Shown piece after piece: positions 1 to 10,936 of a DNA stretch of 64,000 nt (within the stretch, counting starts at the first letter, position 1; the number at the start of each line of letters is the position of its first letter). Below the pieces are notes generated by a model, which ran no database searches, was not told where the DNA came from, and saw nothing but the letters and a program-made list of their open reading frames with translations. The translations under genes were made by a program, and so were the position numbers. This DNA comes from Axinella damicornis (taxonomy: Eukaryota; Porifera; Demospongiae; Axinellida; Axinellidae). The stretch is taken from contig OZ007508.1 of the NCBI GenBank assembly GCA_963931865.1, forward strand, positions 9,546,781 to 9,610,780, written 5' to 3'.

Positions 1-600
1 GGGGTACCAGTATCCCTAGGGAATTTGGCATGGGGGTGCCAAATTCTCGGGGGTGCCAGATTCCCTATGACACCGGACGGACCAGAAGTAGTAATTAGTG
101 TCTCCACGTGTAGAGAAAAATAGGATCATGAAATAGGCATTGCGAGTAGCCATTGCGGCATTGCCTCGTGCAGGGAAGTCAGAGAACAGTTTAGTCTCGC
201 AAGTTGGCTGATTGGCACAGTATTTTGAAGCAACGAAGCGTTCGCGAGGTAGCCGCGCAGGTCCAAGTCTGCCGGTAGCGACGACCCCGAACTCGAGGAT
301 GACTTGAAGGAGGCAACCAGCCATTTGTTGGCGTTTCACGGTGCTAGGTAAGTCAGAGCGAGTGTGAGTAATCTATACCACAAAAGCATCGAGTACTACT
401 GTCCGTGAACTCGCCCCTTGCTCTGCTAGCTATAAGCTTGACATAAACGCAACACTAACTACAAATGCATACAGACAGTACCTTTGCTGAAGCTCTTTGG
501 GTCCCACAAAACTCCTCCGGCAGTTGTCTGCAAGTGCTAGTTGACAAAACATCCAAGTCGTTTAGCTAGCGCTAAGTCGCTGTACAATAATTATTGCTAC
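1..600. other. Gene-free left edge
   Basis: No convincing exon is seen. A short perfect hairpin lies at 21-46 (stem GAATTTGGCA/TGCCAAATTC). The minus-strand ORF over 16-339 has no recognisable domain, and I treat it as chance. Confidence 0.5.
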
Positions 601-1027
601 AAGTAGCTTCGCTCGCTTCGCTCACTCAGCTACTTCCCCTTGGTGCCGGATAGCTCTCTGTGCAGAGCTGCTGCTCCCCGCGCGATTGCATCGGCTGAGC
701 TCCCGGCTTGCATCCACTTCAGCTGCTGCTCGCCGCTTGCGTCCGCTTCAGCTGCTGCTCTCGATTGCGTCCACTTCAACTCTGCTCCACGATGGCGTGG
801 ATCAGCTTCGGCTGCTGCTCCCCGATTGCGTCCGCTTCGGCTGCTGCTCCCCGCCAGCAGATTCCAGCCATGTCCACTACATTCTACGCAGAGTTCGAGG
901 TTCAATAAATTGAAGTACGAAGGTCGCGCGTCACTAGCACTATAGTCTAGTCCCGCCCCACGAACTTCCCACTTCCGTTACACACAGACAGACAGACACA
1001 CACACGGTTAAAATCTTAATATATTGA
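601..1027 (+). repeat. Interspersed repeat with terminal hairpin and internal ~30-bp minisatellite, copy 1
   Basis: The copy starts with an imperfect hairpin (AAGTAGCT...AGCTACTT). It continues into degenerate units around GCTGCTGCTCCCCGATTGCG, then a conserved tail running through a tatagtctagtcccgccc segment to TTAAAATCTTA. Copies with the same order lie at 20964-21515 and, inverted, at 3955-4434; related segments sit in the 49.6-52.6 kb array. Terminal hairpin plus internal tandem repeats resembles non-autonomous Helentron-type (HINE/DINE-1) elements. That class assignment is inference. Overlapping ORFs rich in Ala/Ser/Leu are repeat artefacts. Confidence 0.7.
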
Positions 1028-1790
1028 TTTCACTTCCGGTCGGTCCGGTCCGGGTTTTCACCACGGCCGCTAACATTATACGAGTGATGTTGTGTACATT
1101 TGCGCCTTCAGAGCAAAATTAATAGTTCGATTTTTACTAAAAATTGCTTTGCCCTTCACTAAATCACTCTTTAAACTTGAGCGAGGCACGCAAAAATTGG
1201 GTACAGGACCTGTTGAGGGAGTAGAGTATGAACTGAACGACTCAGAACAGATGATGGAACTGCAGTACGTATAACCAGTACAACTATCAGCAATACACTC
1301 TGCAAGTTACAGCCAAAATTGTTACTACTCGGCACTCTACCATGCGCACATGGTTCTTGCCAATTCAACCGATAACTGCAAAATTGTGGTACTCTTTTGG
1401 TACACGACATCATGATTCAAGGCAATACTCAGATGAAACAAATTAGCAAGATGTCAACACTGTATATCTAAATCTGCGATGGCTACAGATGCGCTACAGC
1501 CAAGCATCTGCAGAGTGAGGGCTGCTCCATCTAGAATAGAAACACATCTGAAGCAAACTGGTCAACACATCCCAACACACTGAGCATAGAAATACATATC
1601 ACTAATTTGCACATCCTCAGTCCCATCCCCCTTGTTTGACACCAAGGTTTCCATGGCAACCACTACAACACCCACTAGGATTGAAGGTGGGTGTGTTTTT
1701 CAAAGCTGAAGTCTAAGCCCACCCTCCACTTTGAGTGGACATATTTCAACAACACATTGGGACATGTACAGGAAGCCGGAACTTTCTTAC
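1028..1790. other. Intergenic or 3'-flank
   Basis: No domain or clear exon is seen. It lies downstream of the last recognised Death-domain exon and may hold 3' exons or UTR that I cannot recognise. Confidence 0.4.
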
Positions 1791-2065
1791 CTTTTCTCTA
1801 GCCAGCTGCAACAGCTTGTGATATTTCCCATATCCACCACCCATAAATCCTCCATACAGAGCATCGGCAACCAGCATCCAGCTGGGAGCAGGGTGGTGGT
1901 TGCGCCATTCTTCCAACATGGCTTGCATGCGCTGCGGATCATTGGCGTACTTCTTCTTGATCTCACTCCGTATTGGGCCAGGCACATGAAGGAGGTAGCC
2001 CAGACTGTCCCACTCCACCACCTCTTCCAGTTCACTACACAGGTTGGCAACCGTCAGTGTGGCCT
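1791..2065 (-). CDS. Death-domain exon (third of three)
   Basis: A minus-strand exon bounded by an acceptor (ccaattatag) and a donor (AAAAG|GTAAGA) reads open for about 91 codons. It matches the Death-domain pattern: an N-terminal E-W-DSLGYLLHVP segment, then basic helix IRSEIKKKY, MLEEWRNHHP, and PAPSWMLVADALY. Death domains are six-helix adaptor modules used in apoptosis and innate immune signalling. The exon enters in phase 1, which matches the donor phase of the exon at 2560-2796, so the two are probably spliced together. No catalytic function is expected. The start of the protein is not visible here. The plus-strand ORF over the same bases (1731-2174) is a shadow. Confidence 0.75.
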
Positions 2066-2559
2066 CTATAATTGGAGAGTAAGTCACTCACATAATTGCC
2101 GAGCAAAACAGCCACCACAATACACGTGCATGCACACTCTGACACTATTACGTGAGGCTTCTGAGCGAACTTAACCTAGTTAGATTAACAACGTTAACAA
2201 TTCTGGAGACCAAAGTACTCCATCTTTCCAATCATCAAAGCACTGGCCTCAATACCACATCAATCCCGTAAGCGTCAATGTTCATATGACAATCATAATC
2301 ATTGTGTATCATCACATCCACAAAACTAACTCAACCTTATCACAAAATTTGACCCACAAAAATTACCAGCTATACGGCAAATGAACATCTACATACTACA
2401 GTACATACATACGTACATACTTACATAGGTATGTACATAGTGAAAATGACTCTTTGGGCATTAATGCAGGTTGTACCTGATGCGTATGTGGTGAATGGGC
2501 ATGCAGGCCTGTGTTTCTCAGAGCATTACATATACTCCTGAGACCCCACCCACCCATAC

Positions 2560-2796
2560 CTGGCTGATGTTGGAAATACTTTGTCACTCTTTCCAGTGCT
2601 GATTGTTCCTGTAGGCAATAGAGCACCCCAGCAAGTGTTTGCCACGATGCAGTAGGCACGGTCGTGATAAAATCCTCAAGTATCTCAATCCTGGTCCAAT
2701 GCCTGGCGAGTGGCACATCAAGGTTGAGGCCTAGGCGGTACAGGTTCCGAACACTTTCAAAAGCAGTGGTGACATTGAAGAGGGTGAAGGTAGGGT
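2560..2796 (-). CDS. Death-domain exon (second of three)
   Basis: A minus-strand exon with acceptor (ccctacag) and donor (CCAG|GTATGG). It encodes about 79 residues with a Death-fold pattern: AFESVRNLYRLGLNLDVP, then EILEDFITTVPTASWQTLA and GVLYCLQEQSALERV. It exits in phase 1 into the 1791-2065 exon. The upstream Death-domain exon at 5123-5401 ends in phase 0, so at least one more exon must lie between them or the two belong to different transcripts. The family and tandem arrangement are inferred from pattern, not from a search. Confidence 0.65.
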
Positions 2797-3452
2797 CTGT
2801 AGGGAAGGGAGAAAGAGAAACCAGAGGAACTGTGTGTGAGTACTGGAGATGGTTCAGAATACTAGTGGATACACTGGAGACGGTTCAGTATATATACTAG
2901 TGGATACACTGGGGATGGTACAGTAGAATCAGTATATATCCTTATATTACTAAGTAACATGTCTCAAAACAGAGAGGTCACTACCACATACTGTTCCTCT
3001 ACAACCTTTTCTCAGAACTCCTGCAGATCACAGTAAGTGTGCCACAAACTCTCCAGAGCTGTTAGGAACATGCCAGTCATTTCACCTAGCATACCACAAG
3101 GCAGCGCCAAAGGTATTCAGTGTCGTACCGTGCCCTCTCAAGCTTACCCCAGAACGACTGCACAGACGACGTCCTGTGCTTGAAACAAGATACTTCAGAG
3201 AAGTTAATTCCTCTGTCAGTTCAAATGACAAGAATTCCACAGCGAAAAAGTTCATAATTCCAACACAGCCATGTATGCCAAGGACAACTAATAGTGAGTG
3301 ACTTCTCTACTTAGCCATCACCAACAGCTACCTGCCGCGTGAAGTCTAGTAAGGATGTAACACAAATTATGCTGACTGATCACATACAGGAATTTTGCCA
3401 GGCCCTCTTCCATGTTCCACGTGTGGACCTGGGTACGAGGCTAGTTTGTATC
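2797..3452. other. Intron or intergenic, no gene seen
   Basis: No domain-bearing exon was recognised. At the right edge (about 3430-3443) is a solo right end of the TAGCCTCG element family (ctgggtacgaggcta). Confidence 0.4.
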
Positions 3453-3498
3453 TAACCTCGTTCCAATGAAGGCTCCCTCTGCTCTGTGAACGAGGCTA
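3453..3498. mobile_element. 46-bp TAGCCTCG-family mini-element
   Basis: It begins TAACCTCGTTCC and ends GAACGAGGCTA. The flanking 9-mers are gtttgtatc (3444-3452) and gtttggacc (3499-3507), which agree at 7 of 9 positions. It has the same length as the copy at 6628-6673. Confidence 0.6.
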
Positions 3499-3954
3499 GT
3501 TTGGACCTATGATTATTGTCGAAGAAATTAATTCAGGGGTACATACGTACATGTGACCAACACTTCTCACAAGCGTGCGGATCACCTAAGTATAAGACAG
3601 GAATTGAGCTGTTCAGGTGATTATCACAACTTTGCTAAATTGACAATACACGTACATACACACACAGTCAAATTACCAGTACTATAACTAAAATCATCCA
3701 CAAAGATGCCTCCATTTGAACGTGGCGAGAGGCTAGACCGCGAGACTAATTTACCACCACGTGGCTAGTACGCTGAGTGTATTCCCTAGTCCCATTCCCA
3801 GACCCCAATGCTCTGCTGTAAGGTTTGATTTGATCAGATTACACGGAACACCTTTTCCCCTACCAGGAGTTCGATCGATTGTCCAGGATGGTCTGGGTAT
3901 CTCCAGTGAACAGAATACCCAGACACAGGGGGTGATGATGGGAAGGTATTACGA

Positions 3955-4434
3955 TACTAAGATTTTAAGCGTGTGTACATCTGTCCGTGTTTGCATAACG
4001 GAAGTGGGACATTTGGGGGGCCGGACTAACTATAGCGATGCACAACCTTTGCACTTTACTACTGTACCTCTGAACCTCAAACTCTACGAAGATTGCATAA
4101 GAATGATGAGCAATGGCAAGAGAAACATATTCAGAACGGCTGAGGCTGTGAGCTGACACAATCCAGGAACATTAGGTGAAGCAAATGCGATCTGAGGGCA
4201 GCAGCTGAAGCGAATGCAATCAGAGAGTGAAGTGGACACGACTGGTGGGCTGCAGCTGAAGTGGGCGTGATCGGGGCAAAATCAGGGAGCAGCAGCTGAG
4301 GTGGACGCGATCAGGGAGCACCAGCTGAGGCGGACATGTCGGGGAGCAGCAGGTGAGGTGGACATGATCAGGGAGCAGCAGCTGAGGCGGACATGGTAGG
4401 TGAATGAAGTGGAAGTAGCTGAGCACAGCTACTT
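3955..4434 (-). repeat. Interspersed repeat with terminal hairpin and ~30-bp minisatellite, copy 2 (inverted)
   Basis: This is an inverted copy of the 601-1027 element. It starts with taagattttaa, holds agcagctgaggtgg-type units, and ends in the hairpin AGTAGCTGAGCACAGCTACT. Confidence 0.65.
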
Positions 4435-4791
4435 GTTGTAAATCGACAGTGTGCTAGTATTCAAACTGTACCACTCAGAGCAGCAGTTACATGTACATCT
4501 AAAGCTTAATATGCAGTCAACCACAGAACATATTCATGACCTCAGTGCAGTGCCAATACTTGTGCACAGATGCTCCCAGGTGACATGAAGCTGGTACTTG
4601 TGCAGTCGCATGCAATTACAAATGGGTGTGGAGCAAGATAGGAGCAAGATAGGAGTAGCTGAACTAACGACAAAAAGAATCGTCTTGGCTGGTACCAGGT
4701 ACAGAAACGTTCCAGTTTGATATCTGTAAACACCGTAGCTAACCTTCTTGCCGCGCACACGCACAAACAATCAGACTAAGTGCTTTACCCC
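4435..4791. other. Gene-free stretch
   Basis: No supported exon was found. Two overlapping short minus-strand ORFs (4534-4770) have no recognisable domain. Confidence 0.4.
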
Positions 4792-4967
4792 TAGCCTCGT
4801 TCCCAGGCCTCCCCCGTTTTTTCTGTTCTTCGGTTTCCGTTGACAATAATACACGGATGCGGAAGGGCAGCGAAAACCGCGTTTTTCGCCGCCCTTCTTC
4901 ATCCGTGTATTATTGTCAACGGAAACCGAAGAACAGAAAAAACGGGGGAGGCCTGGGAACGAGGCTA
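4792..4967. mobile_element. 176-bp fully palindromic TAGCCTCG-family element
   Basis: Both halves are near-perfect inverted copies running from TAGCCTCGTTCCCAGGCC inward through ttttctgttcttcggtttcc. The flanks are ctttacccc (4783-4791) and ctttatccc (4968-4976), an 8 of 9 match that supports a 9-bp target duplication. The interior is shared with the hairpin at 45739-45861. Confidence 0.85.
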
Positions 4968-5122
4968 CTTTATCCCTGCTGCGCACACACACGTGAGGTA
5001 ATCAGCACTCCCAGGATACCAATTGCATCCAGCCCATGTGTTTCTTCCAGGACTGCAAGCTATTTAAACAGCAGTGCGAACGGGGCTACACTGCAGACTG
5101 AGCATGTACATAGGCAACATAC

Positions 5123-5401
5123 CCTCAACTGTTCTGCATTGTGGCGGAGCTTGTCTGCTGCCCTTTCATCCCACACATCAAGTCCCCGTATGAGCCTCCT
5201 CCAGGAGGGTGCTGGAAACCACCAGTCCAGTAACTTTCGCCTTAGCCTTGTACCCAGGCTACTTTCGCCTTTGATCCTCAGGTATATAGTGATGTTCAAT
5301 TTCTTCACGTTTTGAGTCTGGCGAACACAGGTTGTCGCACAATTTCGTCCACTCCACTTCCTTCATGGCCTCTGTCACTGCCTCTGGTGTCAGTGGAGCC
5401 G
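5123..5401 (-). pseudogene. Death-domain exon interrupted by a 28-bp insertion
   Basis: An acceptor (ctccctgactgcag) opens a minus-strand exon that reads APLTPEAVTEAMKEVEW... up to PEDQRRK. The ORF is then stopped by TAG. Removing 28 bp (element 5243-5261 plus one 9-bp target copy) restores the open frame directly into LLDWWFPAPSWRRLIRGLD and DERAADKLRHNAEQL, a classic second half of a Death domain, and on to donor AGG|GTATGT. The exon was therefore intact before the insertion. As written the product would be truncated in the middle of the domain. A 22-nt GT...AG excision would also be in frame but is far shorter than known metazoan introns. Confidence 0.75.
5243..5261. mobile_element. 19-bp minimal TAGCCTCG-family insertion
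   Basis: The inserted sequence TAGCCTTGTACCCAGGCTA is flanked by perfect 9-bp duplications ctttcgcct (5234-5242 and 5262-5270). It amounts to little more than one terminal repeat closed by the complementary AGGCTA end. It lies inside a Death-domain exon. Confidence 0.85.
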
Positions 5402-5689
5402 CTGCAGTCAGGGAGAACAGAGCATGAAGGTAACACTAAACACAGCAGACAAGATAAAATTATTGTTGACGTACTATACAAAGTTTCTGTTAAGGTGAGT
5501 CTCTCCAAATTCTCACTGAAGTGCTAATTAGCTATGTGATTGAACACAGGAATCTGTTAATACAGCAACATGTTTGCCGTTCTATTAATTAGCTTCATAC
5601 GTTGTACACACGCAATACAGCGCTAGCAGCATGCAGCATACTAGCATGTGGTGCTCCATGGACAGACACAAACCGATGATGGGGTAATA

Positions 5690-6295
5690 ACCAATAACAA
5701 ATAACCATGCAGCCTGTCCCAATAACACTCTCTCCTTCCCAGATACCAATAACCATGTAGCCCTTTCCAACACCCAGACACCAATAACCATGTAGCCCTT
5801 TCCAACACCCAGACACCAATAACCATGTAGCCCTTTCCAACACCCAGACACCAATAACCATGTAGCCCTTTCCAACACCCAGACACCAATAACCATGTAG
5901 CCCTTTCCAACACCCAGACACCAATAACCATGTAGCCCTTTCCAACACCCAGACACCAATAACCATGTAGCCCTTTCCAACACCCAGACACCAATAACCA
6001 TGTAGCCCTTTCCAACACCCAGACACCAATAACCATGTAGCACTTTCCAACACCCAGACACCAATAACCATGTAGCCCGTCCCAATACTCTCTCCACCAA
6101 TAACCTTGTAGCCCGTCCCAACGCTCTCTCCTTCCCAGACACCAATAAATCCAATACTGTCTCCCTTCCCAGATACCAATCAATCACCAGTGTAGCCCGT
6201 CCCAATACTCTCTCCTTCCCAGACACAAATAACCATGTAGCCCGTTCCAAGGCTCTCTCCCTTCCCAGACACAAATAACCATGTAGCCCGTTCCA
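5690..6295. repeat. 35-bp minisatellite
   Basis: About ten near-identical tandem units with a 35-bp period (core accatgtagccctttccaa) run over about 5745-6083, flanked by more degenerate units. Because 35 is not a multiple of 3, the three overlapping minus-strand ORFs (about 180-230 codons) are the same repeat read in rotating frames. I do not call a gene. Confidence 0.9.
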
Positions 6296-6627
6296 AGGCT
6301 AGGGATGAGGCTATAGTGCAGGGGTATACTATGTGGACTTGGGGTCACTCTAAAAGTAGGAATGGGAAATGAGAACTGGAAATGAGGAAATGGGGGGAAG
6401 TGAGGAAAAGGATTGTTTGGTGCTTTGTCTTGTCAAAATTCTCAATTTTCATAGAACCGCCGTTCTGGGTAGTGATTCCAAGGCAGACGACCTTGTCACC
6501 ACTGTAGTTCCTCGCAAGATCGATGAGCGCCATCCGAGCTAGCTGTGCTGGTTGACTTGTCTAGGACACTAGACTCACAGCACGCAAGTGAGGTAACAGT
6601 TTCCTCATTCCTACTTTTAGGTAGAGT

Positions 6628-6673
6628 TAGCACCGTTCCCAGGCTCTTGTTCTCAAGCCTGGGAATGAGGCTA
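6628..6673. mobile_element. 46-bp TAGCCTCG-family mini-element
   Basis: It starts TAGCACCGTTCCCAGGC and ends GCCTGGGAATGAGGCTA. It is flanked by perfect 9-bp duplications aggtagagt (6619-6627 and 6674-6682). Confidence 0.85.
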
Positions 6674-6731
6674 AGGTAGAGTGACCCGTTGCATGGGTTT
6701 GGAGGGTTCATGAGTATAGCTGGGGGGAGGG

Positions 6732-7085
6732 TAGCCTTGTTCCCAGGCCGTTTTGGGAGGGAGAAAAGGCCTGGCAACTTCCGCGAGTAAAAACTGTTAC
6801 TTCTACTGCCAGAGAGTTGGAAGACCCAATCAGATTTCAGATCGCTGTCACATGACAACAGTAAACCAAATTGTGTCATGCGTTGAAACGTCGCAGTCAT
6901 GCCCATTCATCACAATAGTTGATCACTCGACCGTTCTCAGCCGGTAAAAATATCAGAAGTATTACGTGGACTTCACTGCTTGAATGAGGTATGCAATTGC
7001 CGTGACGTTACGTCCGTAAACAGTTTGAACTCGCGGAAGTTGCCAGGCCGTTTCTCCCTCCCAAAACGGCCTGGGAACGAGGCTA
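6732..7085. mobile_element. 354-bp TAGCCTCG-family element
   Basis: The ends are TAGCCTTGTTCCCAGGCC and GGCCTGGGAACGAGGCTA, with inverted arms of about 50 bp (ccgttttgggagggagaaa). The flanking 9-mers gggggaggg and gggagaggg match at 8 of 9. The unique interior shares short stretches (caatcaga...gctgtcac...gcgttga) with the nested element at 26.2-26.7 kb. Confidence 0.8.
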
Positions 7086-7110
7086 GGGAGAGGGGAGAGG
7101 TGTAAGTTAT

Positions 7111-7226
7111 AGTTATATCACGCCTAGGAGGGATGTATCCGGTTTACAGTCACGAGCACGAGGGCGCGAAGCGCCCGAGTGCGAGTGACTGTAAACCGGA
7201 TACATCCCGACTAGGCGTGATCTAAC
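7111..7226. repeat. Long perfect-to-near-perfect hairpin
   Basis: Arms of about 50 bp (atcacgcctaggagggatgt and its complement) meet at a GC-rich loop (gggcgcgaagcgccc). It could be a palindromic MITE, but no clear target duplication is visible. Confidence 0.75.
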
Positions 7227-8443
7227 TGGCTTATCTCACGTTGATTACTGTGGCTACGTCATACTGCAGCACGGTTGCTACGGAGTCTCCTTGGTAACTG
7301 CTTGCGTCACACTGCAGCACGGTTTAGTCTGGCTTCAGTTCAGTGTGTGTTAGCTAGCTAGCTGGCTGTATAGTAGTTGATGTTGTCGTTGAGAAGCAAG
7401 TAGCTAGTTGTTCGCGCGATTCTCGAGGAGTATTGGGCCTATATTCAGTGACGGATGGAGTGACAGCGAGTGATTTCGAAAACAGGACGACTCCTACGTT
7501 GGAATTAAGAAGAAGGGCCGTCTTCGATGTTAGTCAAAGCGGTTTAAACGTAGAAGGAAAGCGAAGAGAGAAGCCTAGTGCTCCCGTAAATGCAAAGGGA
7601 CTGAAGACAAAATGACTGAACGTGAGGTGAGCTGTAAGGATCTAACTCCGTTAGTTTCTGGTCTCCGTGGTTGGTTCTGGCCGCGCGAGTGTGCTTACAG
7701 CATGAAGCAAAGCAATAGTAGCCGAAAGCTCTGTGCCGACCGTCCATCTATCGCATAGACCCATAGCGCTAGTAGCCGAAAGCTCTGTGCCGACCGTCCA
7801 TCTATCGCATAGACCCATAGCGCTTACGCGCGAATATCTTGCTACTTCTCAACTGTTGATCTAGACTACAGACACATTCTCCCCTGATCTGTGTGGACTT
7901 TTGACGTTCACAATGCTACATGTACGACCAAGCGGTTGAACAAACCGTGAACAGTGGGGCTTCCCAGGGCATGTATCAAACATCAAAGGGATATACATCG
8001 CCCCTGTTGCTGTAGCGCGTATACAGTGACTACTGGCACGTGTGATCCGCCCACGCAACGTGAGATAAACCTTTCCATGCAGGTGAAGATAACAGCCTAC
8101 ATGTACACGTAGTTGTCTGCTCAGCCAACAGACGAAGAAACAGCAATGTTCAACAACGCTTCTGTCCCTCACCACACACTTATGCTTCTATCCTCGCACC
8201 ACACATGCACACGCACAGTTAGACTTCATGCACACAAACACACGTACACCACACATCTTGACTTGTATATACATGAAACGTAAGTCATTAGCAGGTATTT
8301 TGCTTTCCATATGTGCATCTCTCTCTACTGTAACACATACGAATACATGCACTCAAATACACCTGTACACAGACACACAAAACACACTACTGCAAAGATA
8401 GTCTCAGCCCCATACCCAAACCAACCCTAGCGTGGATCGCTTT
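7227..8443. other. Gene-poor stretch with a 54-bp perfect duplication
   Basis: A perfect tandem duplication of 54 bp occupies 7717-7770 and 7771-7824 (starts agtagccgaaagctctgtgc). A 60-codon plus ORF (7433-7615) has no recognised domain. The remainder shows nothing supportable. Confidence 0.5.
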
Positions 8444-9323
8444 CAGTATACACATATCCTGAGAAACGGACAACCTCCCTACAGCGGACACAGTCCATGT
8501 TACGAATTGAAATTACCATAGTTGTAATACTAAAGCAACCTCCGGGAAGCGGATGCTTCTGGATTCCGGACAGCGGACAAGATCCACACTCCCTACTGCA
8601 CTTTACAATACAAAATTGCCTCTAAATAACGGACACCAAGGAAACCACACCCTATAAATAGACAAACTGCATACCGCACACACGCGCCAAAAGTAAACAA
8701 TAGCATGCACGCAATTAATTTTATCGATAGTAAACAATAGTAAATTACAGTGTTCAATACAGTTTCCAGACGAACAGTATGACCCACATTTAGATCTACA
8801 TGTATACAAGTCCAGAAGAGCAGAAGCCAGTAGAGAGACAGTGACGATGAAGAAGATGACACTACTAAACAAGAAGAACCCCTCAAGCTGAAGAGTTACA
8901 AGGAGGCTGTAGTTGCCTTGGAAGAAGTTTCTCAATTTCTAGAATTTAAAGGGCATGGAGATGAAGTCATGTCTATCGGTTGCACGATTGACAGGATTGT
9001 GGAACTAAAAGCATGCTTCAACAAGACGGACAACACAACATGACTATTTCCACACTCACTAACAGTTGTTCATACATTATTGTGCTTTATTCCAAGTTGA
9101 TTCATTCAGAACAACATGTAATCACCCATTTAATTGTTCCCTTTGCTGTTTTCCAACATTGAATTTCAATACTGACAGTCATTATCATTACTCTTATCGT
9201 TTTATACATTGTAGAGATGATATGAGATGAAAATAATATGGTGAACCTCCGAGATCGGGACAACCTCCGAAGAGAGGACAAAAGTCCAGTTCCCAAAGTG
9301 TCCTCTCTTCGGAGGTTCGACTG
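8444..9323 (+). mobile_element. Degraded pogo/Tigger-type DNA transposon
   Basis: The right end reads, on the minus strand, CAGTCGAACCTCCGAAG and is followed by TA, as in Tc1/mariner-pogo elements. The left end is a decayed CAGT...cggacaacctcc. The interior holds the 3' end of a transposase-like reading frame (see 8834-9043). Most of the transposase is missing. Confidence 0.6.
8834..9043 (+). pseudogene. Pogo/Tigger transposase C-terminal remnant
   Basis: Sixty-nine codons are open between an in-frame TAG (8831) and the TGA at 9041. They begin with an acidic run (DSDDEEDD) and continue with a helix pair SYKEAVVALEEVSQFLEFKG and IDRIVELKACF. This acidic-then-helical ending is typical of Tigger transposase C-termini. 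No DDE catalytic region is present. The bracketing pogo-like ends support the call; the family assignment rests on pattern only. Confidence 0.5.
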
Positions 9324-9374
9324 TATGCGACTAAAGTTATAGAGAGAGCATGTGAAAATGGTCCCCCACTTTAA

Positions 9375-9956
9375 CCCTTTAGGGCCCATAGCGCCAAAAG
9401 GCGCATAATTAGCGTCCTTTCACACTATGGCTTCTCACTTCGCGGTGACGGACAGCCTTCGACTAGCACTGCTCCTGGAGTCTTGTCAGTAGTCCCCCTC
9501 TGTATAACTACAGAATTAAGGGCGCCAAGCGTCTGGGCTGGCAGCTGTTACAGGCAGAAACAAGGCCGCCGTTGTAAGTTGATCAAACGGTAAGCTAAAA
9601 AGCCTGATCTCGCCGTCAGTATACGCTTACTTGCAATAACGCTCCTGTTTCGACTTACTGTTGGTCTCCCCTCTCCAGCAATAAAGTAAGTAGCGATGGT
9701 CCTCCGCGTACGGCAAAACAACAGTCGAGTTTTAGCAGCTGGTCGAACGGCGCAATAACCACACAGCTAGCTCAGTTATTGGCTCCACCCAGTGCCTCCG
9801 CCCCTTCCTGCCTTGGTCAACGGTGAGTGTAATCATTGCTGTTAACAGCCAGGGGCACCCTCCCGAGTTTAGTTGGACGCTGCGCGCCCTGGGCAACGCT
9901 CAACGCTGCGTGCAGATGCTGTGGGGGAGATTTCAATATTTTTGGACCCTAAAGAG
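9375..9956. mobile_element. 582-bp piggyBac-like MITE
   Basis: TTAA duplications (9371-9374, 9957-9960) flank inverted ends CCCTTTAGGGCCCA and TGGACCCTAAAGAG. TTAA target sites plus CCCTTT-type ends are the piggyBac hallmark. No transposase ORF is present, so it is non-autonomous. Confidence 0.75.
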
Positions 9957-10053
9957 TTAAGCCTTGGCCGAAACCGTGGCACTCAGAGAGGCAATGCTTT
10001 GATTGATGAGTTACCTCAGCTGAACATGCAGGAAGTTTTGGTAAGGGAGATAC

Positions 10054-10098
10054 CTGAGATTGGGCAGGCTTGGGGGTGAGCAGCTGCACAAAGTTGTC
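10054..10098 (-). CDS. SH3 C-terminal micro-exon
   Basis: A 45-nt exon in phase 0 on both sides has acceptor (gaccagacag) and donor (TCAG|GTATCT). It encodes DNFVQLLTPKPAQSQ, the final strand of an SH3 domain followed by a linker. Its phase fits the donor of the 10937-11241 exon. The connecting SH3 segment (normally about eleven residues with LNG..G.FP) is absent, and the DNA between the two is occupied by a 41-bp minisatellite. Joined directly, the domain would lack its central strand. Confidence 0.55.
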
Positions 10099-10129
10099 CT
10101 GTCTGGTCACGTTGACGAACCTGTGTGGA

Positions 10130-10840
10130 GGACGGATAAAGGGAGGAGAGATGGACAGGGGAGGGATGGAGGAAGGATGAAGGGAGGAGAGATGGACAGG
10201 GGAGGGATGGAGGAGGGATGAAGGGAGGAGAGATGGACAGGGGAGGGATGGAGGAGGGACGAAGGGAGGAGAGATGGACAGGGGAGGGATGGAGGAGGGA
10301 TGAAGTGAGGAGAGATGGATAGGGGAGGGATGGAGGAGGGACGAAGTGAGAGATGGATAGGGGAGGGATGGAGGACGGATGAATGGAGGAGAGATGGACA
10401 GGGGGAGGGATGGAGGAGGGATGAAGGGAGGAGAGATGGATAGGGGAGGGATGGAGGAGGGACGAAGTGAGGAGAGATGGATAGGGGAGGGATGGAGGAG
10501 GGACGAAGTGAGGAGAGATGGATAGGGGAGGGATGGAGGACAGATGAAGGGAGGAGAGATGGACAGGGGGAGGGATGGAGGAGGGATGAAGGGAGGAGAG
10601 ATGGACAGGGGGAGGGAGGGATGGAGGACGGATGAAAGGAGGAGAGATGGACAGGGGAGGGATTGAGGACAGATGAAGGGAGGAGAGATGGACAGGGGAA
10701 TGATGGAGAAAGGATGAAGTGAGGAGAGATGGATAGGGGAGGGATGGAGGACAGATGAAGGGAGGAGAGATGGACAGGGGAGGGATGGAGGACGGATGAA
10801 GGGAGGAGAGATGGACAGGGGAGGGATGGAGGAGGAAGAT
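10130..10840. repeat. 41-bp purine-rich minisatellite
   Basis: About 17 units have a 41-bp period (gatggacaggggagggatgg core with variants), all purine on the plus strand. Long Pro/Ser/Leu minus-strand ORFs in all frames are repeat artefacts. It lies between two SH3 exons. A pure GA tract of this length could form triplex DNA (inference). Confidence 0.9.
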
Positions 10841-10936
10841 TGACTGGTGATACAGAGACTCTCCCCCACAAAAACACACGTGCATGTATTACAGTACCTT
10901 GCATTTGTATCCTCTCTCAAAACACACACCACTCAC

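Noticed and set aside
16..339. 107-codon minus ORF at the window edge
   Set aside because: No domain and no exon signals; it overlaps palindromic sequence.
1731..2174. 147-codon plus ORF
   Set aside because: It is antisense to a well-supported Death-domain exon with splice sites on the minus strand.
5585..6274. Three overlapping minus ORFs of 180-229 codons
   Set aside because: They are one 35-bp repeat read in rotating frames, with no domain.
9949..10932. 327-codon Pro/Ser/Leu-rich minus ORF
   Set aside because: It is translation of the 41-bp purine array. Only the short SH3 end at 10054-10098 is kept.
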